Below are positions 1 through 9,161 of a stretch of 36,940 nucleotides of DNA, one piece after another. Below the pieces are notes generated by a model. It made no database searches. It was not told the origin of the DNA and saw only the letters and a list, made by a program, of their open reading frames with translations. The stretch covers positions 1-36,940 of the forward strand of contig CAJFMZ010000004.1 in the NCBI GenBank assembly GCA_904393575.1, given 5' to 3'. The stretch is from an uncultured Sellimonas sp. (lineage in GTDB: Bacteria; Bacillota; Clostridia; Lachnospirales; Lachnospiraceae). A program made the position numbers and the translations under genes. Position 1 is the first letter of the stretch. Each line of letters starts with the position of its first letter.

Positions 1-739
1 GGAAGGCCTTCTCCGGTATTTTATCAATTTGTTTTCTCTCCATTCCTTCTATTTTTTCATACTGATAGTACGTCTGGAACATCTCGATACAACTGCTTAA
101 CTGTGCCAAAACAGACATATGTTCAAACGTCGCCCTGTCCATGATCTCATCAATACTCTTTCCGAAACGAATCATATCGATTCCCGGAAACTGATTCTTA
201 TCTGCCAGTAAAGCGGCCGCATTATTAAATCCTCTCTTCTCCGAATAGAGTTCCAGCGTTTTCAGGATATCTTTATTCAGACAGGTAATTCCCAGACTTC
301 CCTTTAACTCTTCTTCCAAGCGGTCAAATGTCAGTTCCTGCATAGATGAAGGAAGCTCCTCGTAAGACTGGTTTTGTCCCTCCAGAATCAGTCTTCCATA
401 TTCCAGACGATCTACCTCAATCGTAGCGGAGTCATTTCGCTTATACGCTTTTCCCTTATAAAGATAAGGTTTATAAGGCCCTTCACAGACATTTAGAATA
501 ATTGTAGCATCTTCTCCAATTTCTATCGAATATTCCGGGACCGGTTTTATGCTGTCATTAATCTTATTTTCCAAATTCAAACAGGCTTCTTCTGGGTTTT
601 CTATTCCTTTTACAGTTTCATCATCCGCAATGCCAAAAATGATTTTCCCACCCTCATAATTTGCATATGCACTGATTGTTTTCAAAAACGTCCCGGAGTC
701 CAAATTTTCTTTATATTCCAGCCTTTTATTCTCTCTCAT
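1..739 (-). CDS. AlbA_2/Schlafen-type DNA-binding domain protein (partial, N-terminal part)
   Basis: This reading frame starts at ATG 739-737 and stays open to base 1, so 246 codons are inside the window and the C-terminus is missing. The N-terminus (MRENKRLEYKE, then ISAYANYEGGKIIFGIADD around residues 22-40) matches the AlbA_2 (divergent AAA-4, Schlafen-like) domain found in RecG-like helicase-related regulators. A KGKAYKRNDSAT segment near residue 110 also fits that family. Such proteins are usually DNA-binding regulators or parts of defence or stress systems, but the exact role is unknown. AGAGGTGAT lies at a suitable distance before the start. The promoter is embedded in repeats that could be its own operators. 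The family call is from motif memory; the C-terminal half would decide the subtype. Confidence 0.8.
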   Translation of the reverse strand, partial: MRENKRLEYKENLDSGTFLKTISAYANYEGGKIIFGIADDETVKGIENPEEACLNLENKINDSIKPVPEYSIEIGEDATIILNVCEGPYKPYLYKGKAYKRNDSATIEVDRLEYGRLILEGQNQSYEELPSSMQELTFDRLEEELKGSLGITCLNKDILKTLELYSEKRGFNNAAALLADKNQFPGIDMIRFGKSIDEIMDRATFEHMSVLAQLSSCIEMFQTYYQYEKIEGMERKQIDKIPEKAF

Positions 740-759
740 CGCACATCACCTCTTCTATT

Positions 760-845
760 ATTATAAAATCGTCGCAATCGTTTTGCAACGATTTTATTTT
801 TCGTCGCACTTCTTTTTGCAACGATTCTCCTTTTCGTTGCAAATC
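760..845 (-). promoter_or_regulatory. Promoter inside TTGCAACGATT repeats, probable autoregulatory operator
   Basis: On the minus strand a -35 TTGCAA (788-783) and a -10 TATAAT (765-760) are separated by exactly 17 bp. The -35 belongs to a repeated unit. TTGCAACGATT on the plus strand occurs at 783-793 and 816-826, each preceded by TCGTCGCA (769-776 and 801-808). An inverted relative, CGTTGCAAATC, is at 835-845. ATAAAATCG (763-771) and CGATTTTAT (789-797) form a 9-bp inverted repeat that spans the promoter core. Sites that overlap the promoter this closely suggest repression, perhaps by the AlbA_2 protein itself; that link is inference. Confidence 0.65.
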
Positions 846-952
846 AATCGCGCCGATTCTTAAATAAAAGGATTTCCAGATCTATTGATTTTTCTACATC
901 ATGCAAAATTTTTTCCATAAAGTTGCACGACGATCACTTGGTTTTCCGGATG

Positions 953-996
953 AAAAAATCGGAAGACTTTCCTCCAGGGAATTCTTCCGATTTTTT
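953..996 (-). terminator. Strong intrinsic terminator after the permease operon
   Basis: A perfect 14-bp stem, AAAAAATCGGAAGA at 953-966 pairing with TCTTCCGATTTTTT at 983-996, encloses a 16-nt loop. The A/T flanks give a U-run in either direction. It lies 43 bp beyond the stop of the last permease gene, so it most likely ends that minus-strand transcript. Confidence 0.85.
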
Positions 997-1038
997 ATTC
1001 TACTTTCTTAATAATTATATTTTCATTTTGCTCCGCCT

Positions 1039-3661
1039 CTACTCCTTCTCCACATGTTTCCAGAGATTCCTCTTAAGAACCAGGTATGCAAGCCCCCATA
1101 CGAGGCACCAGATCAGATCTACCACCGCCAGATTTCCGGCAAACTGCAGGGTATCCATCTGAGTGAAAAACCTGGCCTTTGCCGTCAGTCCTGCAAAAAT
1201 CATTTCCAGGAACAGTCCCGGAAGCAGCGGGATCAGGAGGAAACATTTCATCTGATACCGGATGTTCCGTTTCCGGTCTTTCTCTTTCATCCCCAGACGC
1301 TTCAGAAAGACATTCTCCCATCTCCATGTATCTTCTTCAGACTTGATCTTTACAAAGTACTGGAACAGTCCCAGAATCAGCAGCACCAACAGAATAAATC
1401 CGTTGCCGATCTTTGTGAAAAAGATTTCCGATTCTGTATTGGTAATCATCCGGGATCTGACATAAAACGGCTGGATATTGCTGTCCCAGACCGTGTCAAA
1501 ATCCTGTTCTTCCTTCAGATAATCAAGATCCGCAGCCGCCTGGTCCACCCGCGCTTCATCCAGATTCATGCAGAACAGCATAGTCGGACCCTCTGTCAGA
1601 TTGGCCGGATGCCTAATGGCATAGTGCCGCCATTCTTCTCTTGTAATGCTCTGCCTGGTCTCCCAGTTTTCCCGGTTATAAGCCGTGATCCGGTCGTAGT
1701 TTTCCTGAAAGTATGCATCCGAGAGCACCACCAGGTTGTCCTGCATGCCCTGATGAAACATGCCCGTCAGACTGTCCCGTTCTTCGCTTTTGATGGTCCT
1801 CACCGGAAAGACATTGCGGAAATCATCGGTATTATAATATTCCAGAGGCTGGCCAAACCGCAGATGCTTTTCCATACGTCCGGTATCCCAGTCAATGGTA
1901 TGGGCCTTTACAGAGCGGTCCTGCTGATACACCACATGCATCTCTTCCCCTTTCAGGTGGAGCGGCTTTGGCTCTTTCCCAAGGAATTCCCGCATCTCCT
2001 GATAGGTGCTCTCCGAAACCGCGATCTGCTGCCCCTGAGGCCACTGCACCGGTCTGGTCAGTTTTGTCCACGGTTTGATCCTGTCACTTCCGTAAATAGA
2101 TGTCATCCGAAGCATCGGATACTGACAGACCTGTGCCTCGTATTTCTCCGCAGTCTCCTGAAGCTTTGGAAGTTCCGACTCATAGGCGGTCACCACAATA
2201 TCATATGGATACATGGATGCAATCTCCTGGGGAATCCACGCTCCCGCAAGAGGAATGGCAAAGATTCCAAGCGCCAGGAACTGTATGACAGCCAGAAAGA
2301 ACAGCCTGTTCACATTGCTCCAGAACCGATGGTAAAACAGGTTCGTCTTCGTAAGTCCTGCATAGTAGGTTTCCCGTTTCTTCCGTTCCCGAAGCCACCA
2401 TGCCATCCCGCCTGTAATCAGAAGAAACAGTGCTCCTACTGTCAGCACATGGATAAAGCGGCTCTCCGCCCATTCCCTGAAGGCGTACCAGCGCACTGCC
2501 AGCATTGCAAGAAAGAGACCTCCGAGAATCCAAAGGCCAATCCACCTTTGGAGTCGTTTTTCTTTTTGCAGATCCTCATTCCGATCCACTGACCGACCCA
2601 GATCCAGGAAATGCTCCTGATTCAGCACCAGTGAGAGGATCATCAACACCAGATAGACCAAAAGCCCCAATCCCACCGAAGCTCCGGTCACGGTCCCCGG
2701 AAGCGTGATCCCTTCCGGAATTCCCTTTTGAAGCTGTGCCCTAAGTAAGGAGGCTGCCGCCGCTCCCGCACCCAGTCCTGCCGCTCCGGCCACAGATGCT
2801 CCCAGCCAGAATTCCAGAAGGAACTGAGCGTAGGCCGTCCGCCTCCGGATGCCGAGGATCACCAGAATCCGGAAGTCCTTCTTTGCTTCCTTGAGATACC
2901 AGGAGGTCATCATCACCATCATGACAAGACTCAGCGCCATCAGAATCATGCCAAGGCTTCGGAACAGCCCGTACAACCCGTCCCCGGTAATGCCGCTTTC
3001 CATTGTGTAGGTTTTCTTCATGATTCTGTACATGGAAAGGACGATAAAAAGCCCTGCCGCCGAAAAGGCTTCCGACAGCATCATCAATACCTGTACTTTC
3101 AGGCGGGAGCGGAACATCTTCTGGATCACGCGGTAAAATTCCTTCGGATATCTGCCCGGAAAGTATGCTGCCTGTTTTCGGCGCTTCTGCTCTTCTTTTT
3201 CCTGTTCCCGTTCCCTTTCAAACTCCTCTTCCTTGTCCTCCATGGTTTCCTGATACCGGCAGTACAGAAACGTCACCACTCCCAGGATCATAAACACCGG
3301 AATATAAAGGATGATCCCGCCTGTCTGAAATATTGTCGGTGATATCATTATCCCCATAAATGGCGTAAAACTGCCCACCCAGAATGCCATGGGTTCCAGA
3401 CGGTATAGTGCCAATCGGCTTTTTCCTGATCAACAGGAAGATACGCAGAAGATGAAGCAGGGACAACAGGATGTAGACCACAAGAAGAATATATTCGCTC
3501 CTAAATTTCATCTCTGTCACCATGCGTCCGAAAAGCAGAACACCGCAGGTCCGGCTGCCATCCATCGGAAATGGCAGGAAGAACCCTGTTGCGGCTGCAG
3601 CGGCACTCGCAAGGATCTGACAGATCCGTATCTTTTTCTGATATTTCGAATACTCCTTCAT
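1039..3661 (-). pseudogene. Second Bce-like ABC transporter permease (FtsX family), frameshifted near the N-terminus
   Basis: This is a tandem paralogue of the permease just upstream, with which it aligns along its whole length. A good start (ATG 3661-3659, GGGAGGGAG before it) opens a frame with the two N-terminal membrane segments (MKEYSKYQKKIRI onward). Around 3405-3416 the homology jumps to another frame, and that frame continues to the stop at 1039. Against the paralogue the site lacks 2 nt (ATTGGCACTATAC versus ATTGGATGGCTGTAC), equivalent to a +1 shift. The first frame ends at 3218. The second frame could only restart at TTG 3414, giving 791 residues without the first two membrane segments. 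The rest keeps the charged linker, FtsX-type membrane segments and large extracellular domain. It may be a true pseudogene or a sequencing error. Confidence 0.8.
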
Positions 3662-3674
3662 AACGACTCCCTCC

Positions 3675-6296
3675 CTACTCACGCTCCAGGCTCTTCCAGA
3701 GATTCCATTTCAAGATTTCATAGGCAAGCACCCACACCAGACACCAGATTCCGTAAACTGCGGCCAGGCTTCCCGCGAAGTGCCAGATCTCGCTTCCGGT
3801 ATACAGTCTGGCTTTTGCAGTCAAAGCCGCAAATACTACGCCGCAGAACACTCCGGAAAGCATCGGGAGATACAGGAAGAATCCCATCTGATAGGCGAGC
3901 TTTTCCTTTCTTTTCTTTTCCCTCATGCCAAGGCGTTTCCAGAACTGATTCTCCCATCGCCAGGTATCCTCCTCCGACTTCACCTTCACAAAGTACTGAA
4001 ACAGTCCCAGGAACAACAGCACCATCAGAATAAATCCGTTTGCAATTTTCGTGAAAAAGATTTCCGACTCTGTATTGACGATCATCTGAGATTTCACATA
4101 AAACGGCTGAATATTATTATCCCATATGGTATCAAAGTCATGCTCTTCCTTTAGATATTCCAGATCTGCAGCCGCCTGATCTACAAGCCCGTCATCCAGA
4201 TTCATGCAGAACAGCATGGTCGGACCTTCCGTCAGATTAGCCGGATGTGTGATGGTGTAGGCTCTCCATTCTGCCTTTGTAATCTGCTGTCGGATCTCCC
4301 AGTTTTTCCGATTGTAGGCCGTGATCCGGTCGTAGTTTTCCTGAAAATACGCATCGGAGCATACGACCAGATTGTCCTGTTTTCCCTGATGGAACATGCC
4401 TGTCAGGCTGTCCCGCTCTTCACTGACAATGGTTCTGTCCGGGAAGATCTTCCGAAAGTCCGCCGTATTATAATACTCCAGCGGCTGTCCAAAACGAAGA
4501 TGCTTCTCTGTCCTCGCCGTATCGTACTCGATGGTATGGGCCCGCACGGAGCGATCCTGCTGGTATACCACATGTACCTCCTCCCCTTTCAGGTGCAGTG
4601 GCTTTGGCTCTTTCCCAAGGAACTCTCTCATCCTCTGATAGGTGCTCCCGGAGATGGCAATCTGCTGTCCCTGCGGCCACTGGATCGGCCGTATTCCATT
4701 CCATCTGGACAGCTTCTCACTCCCGTAAATGGACGTCATCCGAATCATCGGATACTGACAGACCTGTGCATCGTATTTTCTGGCGGTCTCCTGGAGCTTT
4801 GGTATCTCCGCTTCATAAGCGGTCACCACGATATCATACGGATACATGGCTGCAATCTCCTGAGGCATCCAGGAACCCGCAAAATTGACGGCAAAGGCCG
4901 CCAGACTCAGGATGTGGATCACCGCAAGCAAAAACAACCGCTCTGTATTGCTCCAGAACCGGTGATAAAGCATGGCTGTCTTTTCCAGCCGGGCATAGTA
5001 ACCCGCTTTCCCTTCCCGTCTTTTCAGCCATAATGCCATTCCCCCTGCCAGGAGAAGAAATGCCCCAACCACAGTCAGGATATGAATATAGAGGGTCTCT
5101 GCCCACTCCCGTCTGGAATCCCATGCAACTGCCAGCCCCCAAAGGACGATCCCCACGGTAAGCCACAGACCGATCCCCTTCTTCAGACGGTTCTCCCGCT
5201 GCAGATCTTCGTTCCGGTCCACAGATTTTCCAAGCTGAAGGAAATTCTCCTGATTCAGGGCCAGCGCCAGCAGCATAAGAATCAGATAAGACAACATTCC
5301 AAGTCCCAGATATCCCGGCGTCAGCACTTCCGGAAGTACACGCCCTTCCGGCATACCTTTTTGGAGCTGTCCTCTCAGGATGACTGCCCCGGCGCTTCCA
5401 ATGCCGGTTCCAATCACCGCGGAGATCAGCGCCCCTGCCCAGTATTCCAGAAGAAACTGGATATATGCCGTACGGCTGCGGATGCCAAGGACTACCAACA
5501 GCCGGTAATCCTTTCGCACCTCCCGCATATACCAGGCAGCCATCAGAACCATCATCAGAATGCTCAGCACGATCAAGATAACACCGAGACTCCGAAACAG
5601 ACCGTAAAGTCCGTCTCCGGTAATTCCGCTCTCCAGTGCATAGGTCTCCTTCATAATTCCATACATGGAAAGGACGATAAAGAGGCTGGCCGCCGAAAAG
5701 ACTTCCGACAGCATCATCAATATCTGCACCTTCATGCGGGAGCGGAACATCTTCCCGATTACCTGGTAAAATTCCTTTGGATATCTCCCCGGAAAGTAGT
5801 CGGCCTGCTTTTGATGCCGCCGCTTTTCCTCGGCCTTCCTTCGTTCCTCTTCCAGCTCTTCTTCCTTCTCTTCCAGCGTTTCCTGAGAACGGCAGTACAA
5901 AAACGTAAGCCCGCCCAGCACAAACCCTACATAGACGTACATTACAGTCCCACCCGGCTGAAAGCTGGATGACAAAATCATGGCTGCTACTGGCGGAGTA
6001 AGAATCCCCACTCCGAATGCGACCTTTTCCAGGCAGTACAGCCATCCAATCTCCCTGCCTCTTACAATCCGCAGGATCCGCCAGAAATGAAACACCGCAA
6101 GCACCCCATAGACGGCAAACAGAATATAGCTCCATTCCCATCCGGTTTCCATCACAATAGTACAGAACAGCCGGACCCCAAAGGTCCGGCTCCCCTCCAT
6201 CTGAATCGGCATAAAGCATACAAGCAGCACCATAAGAATACTGCACATCAGCTTGCTGATTCTGATCTTTCTCTGATATTTGGAACGATTCTTCAT
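3675..6296 (-). CDS. Bce-like ABC transporter permease, FtsX family, with 4-TM N-terminal extension (873 aa)
   Basis: This membrane protein is probably the permease half of a peptide-sensing, detoxifying or exporting ABC transporter. Residues 1-150 hold about four hydrophobic segments, followed by a highly charged helix (EEKEEELEEERRKAEEKRR, about 155-175). After PGRYPKEFYQVIGKMFRSR comes the FtsX/BceB-like core. A large extracellular domain of about 270 residues (from about 470) starts after SWMPQEIAAMYPYDIVV. The C-terminal segments contain KSEEDTWRWENQFWKRLGM, like the LRLLGM-type coupling region of FtsX permeases. The length exceeds the usual 620-670 residues of BceB because of the N-terminal extension. 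GGAGGTGAAGG precedes the start. It lies 46 bp after the small membrane protein gene and 13 bp before its frameshifted paralogue, in one operon. The substrate is unknown; antimicrobial-peptide immunity is inferred from the neighbouring lanthipeptide genes. Confidence 0.8.
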   Translation of the reverse strand: MKNRSKYQRKIRISKLMCSILMVLLVCFMPIQMEGSRTFGVRLFCTIVMETGWEWSYILFAVYGVLAVFHFWRILRIVRGREIGWLYCLEKVAFGVGILTPPVAAMILSSSFQPGGTVMYVYVGFVLGGLTFLYCRSQETLEEKEEELEEERRKAEEKRRHQKQADYFPGRYPKEFYQVIGKMFRSRMKVQILMMLSEVFSAASLFIVLSMYGIMKETYALESGITGDGLYGLFRSLGVILIVLSILMMVLMAAWYMREVRKDYRLLVVLGIRSRTAYIQFLLEYWAGALISAVIGTGIGSAGAVILRGQLQKGMPEGRVLPEVLTPGYLGLGMLSYLILMLLALALNQENFLQLGKSVDRNEDLQRENRLKKGIGLWLTVGIVLWGLAVAWDSRREWAETLYIHILTVVGAFLLLAGGMALWLKRREGKAGYYARLEKTAMLYHRFWSNTERLFLLAVIHILSLAAFAVNFAGSWMPQEIAAMYPYDIVVTAYEAEIPKLQETARKYDAQVCQYPMIRMTSIYGSEKLSRWNGIRPIQWPQGQQIAISGSTYQRMREFLGKEPKPLHLKGEEVHVVYQQDRSVRAHTIEYDTARTEKHLRFGQPLEYYNTADFRKIFPDRTIVSEERDSLTGMFHQGKQDNLVVCSDAYFQENYDRITAYNRKNWEIRQQITKAEWRAYTITHPANLTEGPTMLFCMNLDDGLVDQAAADLEYLKEEHDFDTIWDNNIQPFYVKSQMIVNTESEIFFTKIANGFILMVLLFLGLFQYFVKVKSEEDTWRWENQFWKRLGMREKKRKEKLAYQMGFFLYLPMLSGVFCGVVFAALTAKARLYTGSEIWHFAGSLAAVYGIWCLVWVLAYEILKWNLWKSLERE

Positions 6297-6342
6297 AACC
6301 CCTTCACCTCCAGTCGCATCTGCTGAACAACTGAAAACTCTG

Positions 6343-6846
6343 TTATAACTCCGTGAGATCCAGACTGCTGATCTTTCCGTCCGTCACTTCCGCTCTTCCC
6401 TCGATTTCCTGCCGGTTCTCTCCCACGGTCATATTAACATGAAACTTGTACGCGTCATTGTCCCTGGTAACCGTTGTCTCGGTCACTTCCCATGTCTCAT
6501 CCTGCTGATAGAGATCCATCATATAGCCAAGCATCGCTTTGGAAAAATCATCCATTCCCTGGTCATTCAGATAAACCCCGTATACCTCTTTCCATTTCTC
6601 CTCCGCCTGCCGGGACTGTTTTTCGGATGCTTCCGCCGTCTGCGCGTCCACGCCTTCCCCGATGAGAGCCGGTGAATCCAGCAATGCCTGATAAAGGCCG
6701 GCCTGCTCTTCGCTTTTTGTCAATGTCTCATTCAGGAAATCCTTCACCAGCTTTTCCCCTTGGTCCGGCCTGAGAAAGAAAACCGCCGCCCCAATACAAA
6801 TCAAAATCACTGCTGCAACCGCAGCATAAAGATACTTCCTTTTCAT
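6343..6846 (-). CDS. Membrane-anchored extracytoplasmic small protein (unknown function)
   Basis: I do not recognise this 167-residue protein. It begins MKRKYLYAAVAAVILICIG: a positively charged tip and one hydrophobic segment, with no lipobox cysteine, so it is probably a single-pass protein with an extracellular C-terminal domain. The domain is rich in acidic residues and Gln, and ends in short beta-like stretches (EVTETTVTRDNDAYKFHVNM, EIEGRAEVTDGKISSLDL), as in small NTF2-like or DUF4878/DUF5105-type lipoproteins. ATG 6846 is preferred to upstream starts because GGAAAGGA is well placed before it. It is first in an operon with the two permeases and has its own promoter, so it may be an accessory or immunity-type subunit of that transporter. 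That role is inferred only from position. Confidence 0.7.
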   Translation of the reverse strand: MKRKYLYAAVAAVILICIGAAVFFLRPDQGEKLVKDFLNETLTKSEEQAGLYQALLDSPALIGEGVDAQTAEASEKQSRQAEEKWKEVYGVYLNDQGMDDFSKAMLGYMMDLYQQDETWEVTETTVTRDNDAYKFHVNMTVGENRQEIEGRAEVTDGKISSLDLTEL

Positions 6847-6978
6847 AACCAGTCCTTTCCGAACAGGCTGTCCTGTTCTGAAAACATGATCTTTCTTTTC
6901 CAACGGATTCCTTCATCATCGGTCTCACCTCATTTTCCATATCAAATTCCTAAATTTTCTTTCTATTATGTTATTCAC

Positions 6979-7007
6979 ATCATATCATTCGCAATATTTG
7001 TTTTCAA
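6979..7007 (-). promoter_or_regulatory. Sigma-A promoter of the small protein-permease operon
   Basis: On the minus strand TTGAAA (7007-7002) and TATGAT (6984-6979) are 17 bp apart, about 130 bp before ATG 6846. The 212-bp gap between the ATPase stop and this gene is very AT-rich. The promoter lets the permease genes be transcribed independently of the damaged ATPase gene upstream. Confidence 0.7.
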
Positions 7008-7058
7008 TATCAAAATCGTCTATTATTATTAACTATTATGACGATGGTTACGGACCTG

Positions 7059-7685
7059 TTACAGATCCGCCATCCGGCTGATAATCTCCTGATAAAATTT
7101 ATCCTGATTGTCTCCCCGGTTGAGGGTATCCAGAATCACCCCGTCCTTCAATAGAATGATCCGACTGCAGTTGCTTGCCATCTGCGGATCATGGGTTACC
7201 ATGACGATCGTCTTTTTTAAATCCATATTAATACTTTTTAACGCTTCTACAACGATCTGTTCGGATTTGGAATCCAGATTTCCGGTGGGCTCATCTGCAA
7301 GAATGAGATCCGGACTGTTTACAAGGGCCCGACAGATGGCAGTCCGCTGCTTTTCTCCACCTGAAAGTTCATAAGGATTTTTCTCAAGAAGATGTGAAAT
7401 TTCAAACCGCTCTGCGTATTTCCTTACCACCTTTTTCATCTCATCCGATTTCTTCTTTCCCAGAATCATCGGCAGCATAATATTCTCTTCCACCGAAATA
7501 CTATCCATCAAATAAAAATCCTGGAAGACGAATCCGATTCTGTTTCTACGGATATCAGCCAGTTCATCCGGATACAGTTCTTTCGTATTTTTCTCCATGA
7601 ACAGTACCTCACCTTCCGTTGGCCGATCAATCAGACCGAGTATCTTCAGAAGTGTGGTCTTTCCGCACCCGGATTTTCCCATCAC
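7059..7685 (-). CDS. ABC transporter ATPase (BceA/LolD-like), N-terminally truncated
   Basis: The frame carries nearly all the motifs of a peptide-type ABC ATPase: Walker A GKSGCGKT (residues 3-10), Q-loop Gln55 in FVFQDF, signature LSGGE (107-111), Walker B LILADE (127-132), D-loop and switch His165 (VMVTHD). It would energise the FtsX-type permeases nearby. Family members normally have about 35-40 residues before Walker A, including an aromatic A-loop residue that stacks on adenine. Here the frame starts with GTG-ATG directly at Walker A, and upstream in-frame sequence encodes a permease relic, not an ATPase. There is no convincing ribosome binding site. The product is therefore probably missing its first two strands and may be inactive. 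The stop is 212 bp before the next gene. Confidence 0.75.
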   Translation of the reverse strand: MMGKSGCGKTTLLKILGLIDRPTEGEVLFMEKNTKELYPDELADIRRNRIGFVFQDFYLMDSISVEENIMLPMILGKKKSDEMKKVVRKYAERFEISHLLEKNPYELSGGEKQRTAICRALVNSPDLILADEPTGNLDSKSEQIVVEALKSINMDLKKTIVMVTHDPQMASNCSRIILLKDGVILDTLNRGDNQDKFYQEIISRMADL

Positions 7686-7745
7686 AACTTCCGGAAATAC
7701 TGTGCCGTCTGGAATTCCCTTTTGGAGCTGCGCCCGAAGGATAGA
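7684..7745 (-). pseudogene. Relic of a third FtsX permease fused in frame to the ATPase
   Basis: Directly before Walker A, the open frame reads SILRAQLQKGIPDGTVFPEV. This matches ILRGQLQKGMPEGRVLPEV of the intact permease and LLRAQLQKGIPEG of the frameshifted one. The DNA also aligns with them over about 60 bp and diverges near 7745; an in-frame stop follows at 7754-7752. It is a recombination or deletion scar joining the interior of a former permease gene to the interior of an ATPase gene. Confidence 0.75.
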
Positions 7746-7893
7746 ATTCTTTTATTTCACTGCTTTTAGGTTTCACGAAAAAAGCTTATCGCAGAAAAAC
7801 CTCTTAGTTATGAATTTACAAGAAATTATTTATGCTCTTATCATACCTCAACTTCCTTGTTTCTCACTTCTAAAGTCAAAATGTGTACTCACT

Positions 7894-9135
7894 TTACTCT
7901 TTCACCTGCATTTCATACTGTTTCCACACTTTATCCGCTAAATCCGAAAGGAATTTGTCCCATCCGTTGTCCGGCTCTATTCCCCATTCTACAGTTTCCC
8001 GGATATTCGATATCATCGCCCTTTCCGCATCTGTAATAAAATATGCTCCGTCCAGTTCTTCGAAGCTTTCTTCTACTGACGAAATTGTCGCCTCCGAACG
8101 GTCAGATAACCAGTTTTTAATCTCATTTTTTTCCACCGCAATTCCAGCGCTGCCACTGAGAACCTGGTCTACGTTTTCGCTTCCTTCTTCCTTTATCTTG
8201 TCATTTAAAAACAACATTAAGAACTCATATGCTTCTTCTTTCTGATCACTGGACATACCAACAGCTCCATAGGTCATAATGGACGCCATCTTTCTTCCTT
8301 CTAAATCCGGAATGATTTTTGCAAAAGCCTCTTCTCCTCCGATAAATGAGCGAACCGGCTGAATTTGATATTGCTCTTCCATATTATCTGCCGCATCCGG
8401 AATCTCTTCCTGTCGGAACCGCATGTACGTTTTTGCAAAGGTCGCCCATTTTTCTTTATCAAATAAAACCTGCTGTGCTTCATAATCCGCTGCCGGCTGA
8501 AACCATCGTCCTGATGTCAAATATAAACTTCCATTGATTGCTTCTTTTAATCCGGAATCATCCAGTTGTTCCGCCTGTTCTAGCCATTCACCTAGCGTAT
8601 CCCCTGTTATGTTTTCAATGTCGTTTGTTCCTGATAATACATAATAATAGCAGGAAAGCGGAATCATATATTGCTTTCCGTCATACTGTCCTGCATTTAA
8701 AATTTTCTCATTATAGGTCGTATCTTCCCAATAAGAGTCTGTCTCCATATATTTATCTAACGGAGCCAGCACTCCACTTTGCATCGTTTGGTATGGATTC
8801 GCAAATAGTTCTGTTTTCATCTCCGCCGCATCCGGACTGGTATCCAGCAAATATACATCTGCACCTTTCCCCGCCATAATCTGTGTTTGAAGTTTTTGAA
8901 TTTCCGAATCACGCCCCTCTTCCTTAGAAGGAAGTACCTTCACTTTTATCTCGATCTCTTCCGTTTTCATCATAAAATCAGCGATACTATTTACTTCTTT
9001 TTGAATAGAAGGATCTGTAATTACATTCAGTACTGTTTTATCTTGTTTCTCTTTTTGCTTCTCGCATCCGTCCATTCCTACCAACAGCATTCCAGCACAT
9101 CCTAAAATAATGATTTTTCCTGCTATGTTTTTCAT
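7894..9135 (-). CDS. Extracellular solute-binding lipoprotein (family 1-like)
   Basis: A 413-residue exported protein. The N-terminus MKNIAGKIIILGCAGMLLVG is a signal sequence, and Cys24 in GMDGC is the likely lipidation site, although the lipobox is poor. The mature part resembles family 1 (sugar-type) solute-binding proteins: an early VLNVITD strand, GADVYLLD, a DGKQYMIPLSCYYYVL segment and a late MSSDQKEEAYEFLMLFLND helix typical of these proteins. AGGGGTGA precedes ATG 9135. No permease or ATPase for a sugar importer lies next to it, which is unusual. A promoter region with LytTR-type boxes lies about 340 bp upstream, so it may belong to the lanthipeptide regulon as a peptide-binding or immunity lipoprotein. 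That is inference; it could also be a stranded importer subunit. Confidence 0.75.
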   Translation of the reverse strand: MKNIAGKIIILGCAGMLLVGMDGCEKQKEKQDKTVLNVITDPSIQKEVNSIADFMMKTEEIEIKVKVLPSKEEGRDSEIQKLQTQIMAGKGADVYLLDTSPDAAEMKTELFANPYQTMQSGVLAPLDKYMETDSYWEDTTYNEKILNAGQYDGKQYMIPLSCYYYVLSGTNDIENITGDTLGEWLEQAEQLDDSGLKEAINGSLYLTSGRWFQPAADYEAQQVLFDKEKWATFAKTYMRFRQEEIPDAADNMEEQYQIQPVRSFIGGEEAFAKIIPDLEGRKMASIMTYGAVGMSSDQKEEAYEFLMLFLNDKIKEEGSENVDQVLSGSAGIAVEKNEIKNWLSDRSEATISSVEESFEELDGAYFITDAERAMISNIRETVEWGIEPDNGWDKFLSDLADKVWKQYEMQVKE

Positions 9136-9161
9136 AAAGATTCACCCCTATGTTTTATTAT

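Noticed and set aside
760-850. CRISPR-like array
   Set aside because: There are only two or three short imperfect repeats with 33-bp spacing, embedded in a promoter, with no spacers of regular size and no cas genes.
1054-2592. Long plus-strand open frame of 512 codons opposite the frameshifted permease
   Set aside because: It is antisense to a frame with clear homology to the neighbouring permease, lacks a ribosome site and has a composition unlike a folded protein (rich in His, Gln, Pro).
3395-3420. Programmed ribosomal frameshift in the downstream permease
   Set aside because: The nearby AGGAAAAAG could slip by -1, but joining the two frames needs +1 (or -2). The intact paralogue has no such signal.
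4834-6246. Second minus-strand open frame of 470 codons inside the intact permease gene
   Set aside because: It is an alternative frame of the permease, with Gly/Arg/Ser-rich low-complexity sequence and no recognisable domain.
7746-7893. Possible insertion-sequence end between the lipoprotein and the ATPase scar
   Set aside because: AGGTTT and AAACCT flank about 25 bp here, but the arms are too short and no transposase, partner end or target duplication was seen.
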